Shown: positions 5,792 to 10,703 of the stretch, piece by piece | Layout of the letters: the number at the start of each line of letters is the position of its first letter | How positions within the stretch are numbered: position 1 is the stretch's first letter | Translations under genes and position numbers: made by a program | Source of the DNA: Pseudomonadota bacterium | GTDB lineage: Bacteria; Desulfobacterota; BSN033; WVXP01; G020346125 | Length of the DNA: 10,703 nt | Reading direction: 5' to 3' | NCBI GenBank assembly: GCA_030608745.1 | Contig: JAUWDQ010000079.1 | Span: 1-10,703, forward strand | Notes under the pieces: generated by a model | Told to the model about the DNA's origin: nothing | The model's input: only the letters and a program-made list of their open reading frames with translations | Database searches by the model: none

Positions 5792-8245
5792 ATGGAAGAT
5801 ATCGAATATGGACAGAAAAGATTCGTCGAAGTTGCCGTCGGGCTTCCCGTTGCAAAGACCTTCTATTATGAAATTCCATCGGGTTTGGGGGAAGGTTTGA
5901 GGCTTGGAAGCCGGGTCCTCGTTCCCTTCAAGGGACGCAAGGTGACTGGATATGCCATTTCATTCCCGGTCGATCTTACGGATTATCCAAAATCCGATGG
6001 ACCTAAGTCCATTTTGGATATCCTCGATGAAAGGCCTCTCTTCGACAACCGGATGCTAACCTTCTACCGCTGGATTTCAAATTATTATCTCTATCCCTTG
6101 GGACAGGTTATCAAGGGGGGATTGCCGCCTGGGATCAACCTGGAAAGCCAGCAACTATTAAGCACCACGCCGAAGGGAAGGGCCCTTCTGGAGTCGGGCA
6201 AACTAACCCAAGAGGAGCTCACGATTTTGAGGACCATTGCCGATCATGGCGAGATGCCATTGGAAAAAGGGACGAAACGATTCCCCCATTGGCGGGTGTA
6301 CTCCTTAAGGAAGGCAGGCCTCATTCAGATCAAGCTGGGATTGAAGGATATCCGTGTGAAGCCCAAGGGGGAGAAGGTGGTAAAGTACCAAGGGGAAAGG
6401 GGATCGGAAGATGCATATCTCTCTCCGAAGGGGAAAGAAGTGCTGGCCTTTATCCGAGAGATGGGCGAGATTTCCCATGCCTCTCTTTGTGCGAAGTTTA
6501 AAGGGGCCTCTCGCATCGTGAAGAGGCTAAAGGAGAGCGGGGTTATCTCCGTTGAAACCCGGGGAATTTATCGAGACCCTCTTTCTGACCTAATCACCGG
6601 GGAGAATTGGAGGCCGGAATTGACCCCGAAACAGGTCAAGGCCTTGGAGACAATTGTGAAGGGAATCGATTCTTTTCGATTTTCCCCCTTTCTCCTATAC
6701 GGGATTACGGGAAGCGGTAAGACGGAGATTTACCTGAGGGCCATTGAAAGGGTGGTGAAGGGGGGAAGACAGGCTATCGTTTTGGTCCCCGAGATCTCCC
6801 TGACCCCTCAGCTCATCGGGCAGTTTCTCGAGCGGTTCAGTGGGCGGGTAGCCACGCTGCACAGCGGGCTCTCCAGGGGTGAGAGGTATGATGAGTGGAG
6901 GAGGATCCGAGAGGGAAAAGTGGATATCGTCATAGGGGCTCGTTCGGCCATCTTCGCCCCCTTCGAGCGCTTGGGGATGATTATCGTCGACGAAGAGCAT
7001 GAAACCTCCTATAAACAGGAGGAAAAGCTGAGGTATAATGCCCGGGACCTGGCGGCGGTCAGGGCAAAATCGTGTGATGTGGTGCTGATACTCGGTTCGG
7101 CCACCCCCTCTCTGGAGGCGTATCACAACGCGGTGGAGGAAAAGTTCCAACTCCTAAAGCTGGACGAGCGTATTGAGGGGAGGTCCCTGCCCTCCGTTGA
7201 GATCGTCGACATGAGGAGGGAGGAAGGAAAAGGTATCATCCTCTCGGAGAAACTCCGGAATGCTCTCAGGGAGAACCTGGCCATTGGAAGGCAATCCCTC
7301 CTCTTTTTGAACAGGCGTGGGTTCGCCAGTTTCATCCAATGTCCGGATTGTGGATTTGTATTTAAATGTCCCAATTGTAGCGTATCGTTGACCCACCACT
7401 TTCGCGGCAAAAAACTCATTTGTCACTATTGCAACTATGCCATCGTGGTCCCGGACCTCTGTCCCGACTGCCAGTGTTACAGGATTCGCTCCTTCGGCAT
7501 CGGGACCGAGAGGGTGGAGGGGGAGATTCGCAAAATGTTTCCCCAGGCAACCGTGGACAGGATGGATAGGGACACGACCAGGAAGAGACGGTCTCACCAG
7601 AGGATATTGAAGAAGGTAAGATCCAGGGAAACCGATATCCTCGTTGGGACCCAGATGATCGCCAAGGGGCACGATTTCCCAAACGTCACTTTGGTAGGTG
7701 TTATATGTGCTGATCTCTCGCTGAACTTTCCCGATTTTCGGTCCTCGGAAAGGACGTTTCAACTATTGACCCAGGTGGCTGGGAGGGCAGGACGAGGTAT
7801 GAATCCGGGCAAAGTGATCATTCAGACCTTCAACCCGGACCATTACAGCATTCAGATGGCAAGGGATCAGGATTTCACTAAATTCTATCGGGAGGAACTG
7901 CGGTTCAGGAAGGAGCTCGACTATCCCCCTTTTTCACGGTTGATCAATGTCAGGATCGAGGCGACTAGTCAGAAGAGATCGGTAAAGGCCGCTGAAGAAA
8001 TGGGGGAATGGGGGAGAAGGCTGTTGAGGAAAAGGTCTTATGGAAGAGGGATAGAAATACTGGGGCCATCTCCAGCCCCCCTGGAGAAGATCAAGGGGAA
8101 ACACCGATACCAGATGCTCATAAAGGGAAACCGGGCGAATATCCTCCATCGATTCGTGGAGGAATTGGTTGGGGAAACCAAGAAGCGATGGCCTGGAAGG
8201 GGAATCAGCCTGACAGTCGACGTTGACCCCATTAGCGTGATGTAA
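5792..8245 (+). CDS. priA: Primosomal protein N', replication restart helicase PriA
   Basis: PriA recognises stalled forks and D-loops and loads the replicative helicase to restart replication. From the ATG at 5792 it is 817 residues, longer than E. coli PriA (732). The N-terminal DNA-binding domain opens with RFVEVAVGLPVAKTFYYEIP (10-29) and GSRVLVPFKGRKVTGY. The helicase core has Walker A GITGSGKTE (304-312), DEEH (400-403) and GSATPS (435-440). The zinc domain has four CxxC pairs, Cys 517/520, 526/529, 544/547 and 557/560. Motif V is GTQMIAKGHDF (619-629) and motif VI QVAGRAGRG (661-669). The tail ends SLTVDVDPISVM as in the family. The frame is open back to an ATG at 5612, but those 60 residues do not look like PriA and would overlap the divergent MFS start. 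The chosen ATG has no good ribosome-binding site; a TTG at 5753 is an alternative. Two gene remnants separate it from prmA. Confidence 0.96.
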   Translation: MEDIEYGQKRFVEVAVGLPVAKTFYYEIPSGLGEGLRLGSRVLVPFKGRKVTGYAISFPVDLTDYPKSDGPKSILDILDERPLFDNRMLTFYRWISNYYLYPLGQVIKGGLPPGINLESQQLLSTTPKGRALLESGKLTQEELTILRTIADHGEMPLEKGTKRFPHWRVYSLRKAGLIQIKLGLKDIRVKPKGEKVVKYQGERGSEDAYLSPKGKEVLAFIREMGEISHASLCAKFKGASRIVKRLKESGVISVETRGIYRDPLSDLITGENWRPELTPKQVKALETIVKGIDSFRFSPFLLYGITGSGKTEIYLRAIERVVKGGRQAIVLVPEISLTPQLIGQFLERFSGRVATLHSGLSRGERYDEWRRIREGKVDIVIGARSAIFAPFERLGMIIVDEEHETSYKQEEKLRYNARDLAAVRAKSCDVVLILGSATPSLEAYHNAVEEKFQLLKLDERIEGRSLPSVEIVDMRREEGKGIILSEKLRNALRENLAIGRQSLLFLNRRGFASFIQCPDCGFVFKCPNCSVSLTHHFRGKKLICHYCNYAIVVPDLCPDCQCYRIRSFGIGTERVEGEIRKMFPQATVDRMDRDTTRKRRSHQRILKKVRSRETDILVGTQMIAKGHDFPNVTLVGVICADLSLNFPDFRSSERTFQLLTQVAGRAGRGMNPGKVIIQTFNPDHYSIQMARDQDFTKFYREELRFRKELDYPPFSRLINVRIEATSQKRSVKAAEEMGEWGRRLLRKRSYGRGIEILGPSPAPLEKIKGKHRYQMLIKGNRANILHRFVEELVGETKKRWPGRGISLTVDVDPISVM

Positions 8246-8300
8246 AAGATGTTAAAGATCTCCCCATATGATATGGAGCCATTTACCCAGGGAAGGTGGC

Positions 8301-8528
8301 GTCAACCTCGCGCCCGAAGTCGATAAATATCAAGTGGTGGTAGCCCGGAGCGGTTATCTGGACAGGATGACCTTCCACATTGCATTGGTTAATGAATCGA
8401 TAGATAAGGCCCTCCTTAAAGGAGGGCTGGAGAGGGATATCCAAGACACCCTCAATCTGAAGGGAGAGATCGAGTTTGTGGGCAGAGGGGTGATCTTCGA
8501 CAAGCATAACAAGATCAAGGGCGAGCGG
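8301..8528 (+). pseudogene. Phenylacetate-CoA ligase, C-terminal domain fragment
   Basis: An open frame from 8268 to 8627 contains a segment that matches the C-terminal (AMP-binding C) domain of PaaK-type phenylacetate-CoA ligases: EVDKYQVVVARSGYLDRMTF, then a helix with ERDIQDTLNLKGEIEFV and a final RGVIFDKHNKIKGER. The family shows the pattern YQ.VV.R.G.LD.M at this point and ends soon after a (K)IKDER or GKAKRV.D type string. The AMP-binding domain (over 300 residues) is missing, there is no plausible start or ribosome-binding site, and no stop at the natural end; the frame runs into the next remnant out of phase. A hairpin-forming 9-bp palindrome lies inside at 8409-8427. PaaK activates phenylacetate or related aryl acids with ATP and CoA, consistent with an aromatic-acid-using ancestor. 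An intact copy may exist elsewhere in the genome. Confidence 0.7.
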
Positions 8529-8571
8529 TGTCCAACGTTATTGGCCCCTATGTTCGTGAAAAACCCAAAAT

Positions 8572-8748
8572 TTCGGCTTCATGTTTTCCGCCCTGGCATA
8601 GGTGGGCGTCAATTCCATCGCCATTAGCGCCTCCATCTCCAGCGACTCCTGTGTCGTGGATGCAGGGGAGACGGAAGCCGCCCTGGATGTCTTAAACGAA
8701 GCCTTCGAAGCACCCCAGCAAGTCAAAAAAAGGCCCGGGACATATTGA
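8572..8748 (+). pseudogene. Aspartate kinase C-terminal ACT-domain fragment (probable)
   Basis: The frame ending at TGA 8746-8748 reads FGFMFSALA, a TAG at 8599-8601, then VGVNSIAISASIS, SCVVDAGETEAALDVLNEAF and a short tail. This follows the last ACT repeat of aspartate kinases, where MFSALADAGVNI..IS, S.VVDE.D...AL..LH.AF is typical. Aspartate kinase makes aspartyl phosphate, the first step to lysine, threonine and methionine; its C-terminal ACT domains bind feedback inhibitors. The kinase domain and first ACT repeat are absent and the TAG interrupts the fold, so this cannot be functional. A G-to-T change of GAG would explain the TAG. Other ACT-domain proteins are possible. It lies 43 bp after the ligase remnant on the same strand in another frame. 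Confidence 0.52.
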
Positions 8749-8898
8749 CCTCTCGTGGGCTGACGAAACACAGCCTTCGGTGTTCAGAACTGCTTCATTC
8801 AGCTCATCAAGGCCCTTTCTGCCTTTTCGGGAATCATGAGTACATCCTCTATAAGTGTGCATGTTGCATCACCTTGAAGTCTATGCTATTCACCCGGT

Positions 8899-9765
8899 AT
8901 GGCACCTTACGACAAACTCTTTATCTATGAGGTATCCGGTGAAGTCTCCGTGAATTCGGATATTTTCGGACGGCATTTCATAGGGTGTTGGAATGAGGGA
9001 GGGAACTCATTTCTCTTTTTTCCCCGACAACACGATGCGGAGGTAAGAAAGTGGCTGGGGCATCAGGGTGGGGGAAAACTGGTCTCTCGGCATGTCATGG
9101 ATTATAGGGATTGGCAAGCAGGGGAGGATCTCAAGGCTTTTCGCATCGAAAAGCTCACTATCTGTCCCTCATGGGCGGAAACGGAAATAGCAGAGGGCGA
9201 AATCCTCATCCGTCTCGATCCGGGGGTAGTCTTTGGAACGGGTCTCCACCCCACGACTCGAGGATGTCTCAAAGCCCTCTGGGATATCTACCAGATGGAC
9301 ACTCCCCGGAAGGTCCTGGATATCGGAACGGGAACCGGAATCCTGGCTATTTCCGCCGCCAAGCTCGGGGCCCGAGAGGTCCTGGCCATTGACCATAATA
9401 AGCTGGCCGTTGAAACGGCCCAGAGAAATGTCCTACTCAACGGAGTCGAGGACCGGGTGAAGGTAACCCAGGGAGAAGCGGAGGCCTTTGGAGGGGAAAA
9501 AACCGATATGGCCCTTGTCAACCTTCACTTCCAGGCGATCGATGCTCTTCTCAAGCGGGAACAGTTCTTTTCTAGATATTGGACTGTCTTATCGGGACTC
9601 TTCCAAGGACAAGTCAATGGGGTTTTGGCAACCTTGGAAAAATGGCAGCTAACAGTACACGATAGAATGGAGGAAAGCCGCTGGGTCACCCTGGTTTTGA
9701 GGGAGACTCCGCCTAATGAGGCACCAGGTTATTCGATACACAAAGGTCGGGATACGTATACCTAA
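8899..9765 (+). CDS. prmA: PrmA-like methyltransferase (ribosomal protein L11 methyltransferase family)
   Basis: This 288-residue cytosolic protein should transfer methyl groups from S-adenosylmethionine to ribosomal protein L11. The N-terminal domain (about 1-90) begins PYDKLFIYEVSGEV and contains YRDWQAGEDLKAFRI (69-83). The PrmA hallmark LDPGVVFGTGLHPTT lies at 106-120. The SAM-binding Rossmann domain has VLDIGTGTGILAISAAKLGA (139-158) and the acidic strand-2 end AIDHN (Asp165). The post-core motif, usually VANILA, is weaker here: ALVNLHFQAID (205-215), keeping one Asn (208). Length is near the usual 290-300. The ATG at 8899 is the only ATG after an in-frame TGA at 8875; it has no clear ribosome-binding site, and a possible -10 TATAAG lies at 8850-8855 without a good -35. 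A flavin reductase gene follows after 71 nt. Substrate identity (L11 or another protein) is inferred from family. Confidence 0.8.
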   Translation: MAPYDKLFIYEVSGEVSVNSDIFGRHFIGCWNEGGNSFLFFPRQHDAEVRKWLGHQGGGKLVSRHVMDYRDWQAGEDLKAFRIEKLTICPSWAETEIAEGEILIRLDPGVVFGTGLHPTTRGCLKALWDIYQMDTPRKVLDIGTGTGILAISAAKLGAREVLAIDHNKLAVETAQRNVLLNGVEDRVKVTQGEAEAFGGEKTDMALVNLHFQAIDALLKREQFFSRYWTVLSGLFQGQVNGVLATLEKWQLTVHDRMEESRWVTLVLRETPPNEAPGYSIHKGRDTYT

Positions 9766-9836
9766 ATTCCACAAACCCAAGAAATCCATCAAAAAAGGCC
9801 TGATCCCATGTACCATGTAGACGAAAGGAGTTGATT

Positions 9837-10334
9837 ATGAAAAAAATCGATCACATGACAGTTGCTGAAGAAGCGATGGCACAGATCAAGGATGGAGCCT
9901 TCTTAACCGTAAAGGCTGGTGAGGCTTTAAACACCATGGCCATCGGCTGGGCCACCTTCGGTTTTATCTGGAAGAAACCAATCCTGATGGTGGCAGTCCG
10001 GAATTCCCGGCACACCTATGGGATCATCGAGAAAGCGGCCGATTTTACCGTGTCCGTGCCGTTGAAGGACATGGACGATGCCATAATGTGCTGCGGCACA
10101 AAATCCGGGCGGGATTATGACAAATTCAAGGAGTGCAACCTGGAGCTCAAAGAAGCTCAGAAGGTCGTCTCCCCCATTATCAACGCGCCGGGGCTTCATT
10201 TTGAATGTAAAATCGTATTCAAGGCCGCCATGGATCCGGCGTGTCTCGCCGAGGAATACGAGAAGCTCTATCCCAAAAAAGACTATCACACGCTTTATTT
10301 CGGAGAGATCCAGGACTGCTACGAGATTGAGTAG
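9837..10334 (+). CDS. Flavin reductase family protein (flavoredoxin-like, FMN-binding split barrel)
   Basis: This is a 165-residue cytosolic protein of the flavin-reductase-like split-barrel family. Members bind FMN and either reduce free flavin with NAD(P)H or act as electron carriers (flavoredoxin in sulfate reducers). The family pattern is visible: FLTVKAGEALNTMAIGWAT (22-40) followed by FGFIWKKP (41-48), VRNSRHTYGIIE (54-65) and CGTKSGRDYDKF (86-97), then a strand region with HFECKIVF (121-128). AAGGAG at 9825-9830 is 6 nt before the ATG at 9837, so this start is preferred over an in-frame TTG at 9831 that would overlap the ribosome-binding site. It has its own strong translation signal and follows the PrmA-like gene by 71 nt; a shared transcript is possible. 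In anaerobes such genes are often linked to redox or oxygen-response functions, but nothing here names a partner. Confidence 0.9.
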   Translation: MKKIDHMTVAEEAMAQIKDGAFLTVKAGEALNTMAIGWATFGFIWKKPILMVAVRNSRHTYGIIEKAADFTVSVPLKDMDDAIMCCGTKSGRDYDKFKECNLELKEAQKVVSPIINAPGLHFECKIVFKAAMDPACLAEEYEKLYPKKDYHTLYFGEIQDCYEIE

Positions 10335-10703
10335 GGGTGCAATCGAGATCAGCAGCGAGCGTCACCGCGCCCGCTGCATTGATTTGATAGACGCCATCCT
10401 GGAATGTAACATACTGGCGTTTCATATGTTGGTCCAATCAACATCCACGAAGTTCAACCGACGGGCTGTTTCGCTTAACGTCGGCAAAAAATTCATGAAA
10501 TCCATCGAACTGATTTAGACGTTTGATTTTACCTCCGGTATGTAATTAGAAGGAAAAAGGGGACGTTGTTGACTAGCTTGAATTACTTTTTTTCCGGTGA
10601 TTTATTCAACATAGTCAACAACGTTATATTATAAGATATCAAAAGGTTATACCCCAGAGGGTAAAACAGAAAAAAAATATTACCAGTCTACCAAAAAAGA
10701 AAC
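10335..10703. other. Gene-free end of window
   Basis: No gene can be supported in these 369 nt. The first part (to about 10520) has balanced base composition and open frames in both directions, for example a minus-strand frame running from 10437 into the flavin reductase gene, but none matches a family I know and none has a ribosome-binding site. CCGACG and CGTCGG near 10459-10482 can form a 6-bp hairpin. From about 10520 the DNA becomes AT-rich and carries a long inverted repeat (10563-10624). A 5-bp TACCC/GGGTA hairpin lies near 10653-10666, followed by A-rich sequence. The first part could be an eroded gene or element. Confidence 0.5.
10563..10624. repeat. Long imperfect inverted repeat (21-nt arms, 20-nt loop)
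   Basis: Arms at 10563-10583 and 10604-10624 are reverse complements with only two adjacent mismatches. The outer 13 bases, ACGTTGTTGACTA, match perfectly and the inner six, TTGAAT, match again. The 20-nt centre holds a run of seven T. No U-run follows the second arm, so it is not a standard intrinsic terminator, although it could fold into a strong hairpin at the end of the flavin reductase transcript. A small non-autonomous element, a paired regulator site or a recombination site would also fit. Confidence 0.75.

Noticed and set aside
7154..7762. 202-residue minus-strand open frame
   Set aside because: Opposite the priA zinc-domain and helicase region, with no recognisable domain.
8409..8427. 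9-bp palindrome GCCCTCC..GGAGGGC as a terminator
   Set aside because: It lies inside the ligase fragment, is not followed by a U-run, and matches coding sequence of that domain.
8538..8771. 77-residue minus-strand open frame in the priA-prmA gap
   Set aside because: It is opposite the aspartate kinase ACT remnant, whose plus-strand reading makes far better sense.
10467..10482. GCTTAAC near CGTCGG as an integron attC core site
   Set aside because: One RYYYAAC match is present, but there is no partner GTTRRRY at a suitable distance and no cassette structure.

Overview
The window reads as a chromosomal piece of an anaerobic, fatty-acid- or aromatic-acid-using bacterium, most likely a deltaproteobacterium (Desulfobacterota). 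This is an inference from gene content: a 3-hydroxyacyl-CoA dehydrogenase/enoyl-CoA hydratase fusion in the order opposite to FadB, a flavoredoxin-like flavin reductase, a deltaproteobacterial-looking PriA and PrmA, and remnants of a phenylacetate-CoA ligase and a ketoacyl synthase. No single marker fixes the taxon.

Layout. Positions 1-153 (+) hold the 3' end of a nitronate monooxygenase/FabK-like flavoenzyme. A ketoacyl-ACP synthase follows 2 nt later but is broken by an in-frame stop, a -1 frameshift and loss of everything from about the catalytic cysteine onward (156-619). Positions 620-896 have no gene. They carry a near-consensus sigma70 promoter pointing back (-) into the dead synthase and a structured block that recalls the core of a SAM-I riboswitch. 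Three intact genes then lie on the - strand: an MFS transporter (5627-4293), the dehydrogenase/hydratase fusion (4131-2113) and an MscS-type channel (1952-897). A promoter with an operator-like inverted repeat sits just upstream of the fusion gene.

The MFS gene and priA are divergent and share a 164-bp region containing a perfect 8-bp inverted repeat whose arms hold one TTGACA for each direction. priA (5792-8245, +) is intact, with all helicase motifs and eight zinc-ligand cysteines. Between priA and the next gene lie two 3'-end fragments, one of a phenylacetate-CoA ligase and one apparently of an aspartate kinase ACT domain. A PrmA-like methyltransferase (8899-9765) and a flavin reductase family protein (9837-10334) follow. 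The last 369 nt hold no convincing gene, but they contain a long imperfect inverted repeat in AT-rich DNA.

How the parts fit. The MFS transporter and the fusion enzyme could serve uptake and beta-oxidation-type conversion of a carboxylic acid, but that link is only an inference from adjacency. priA and prmA are housekeeping genes. I found no defence system, CRISPR array, intact mobile element or clearly new multi-gene system. The points most worth following up are the altered active site of the fusion enzyme, the three gene remnants, the two operator-like repeats and the terminal inverted repeat.
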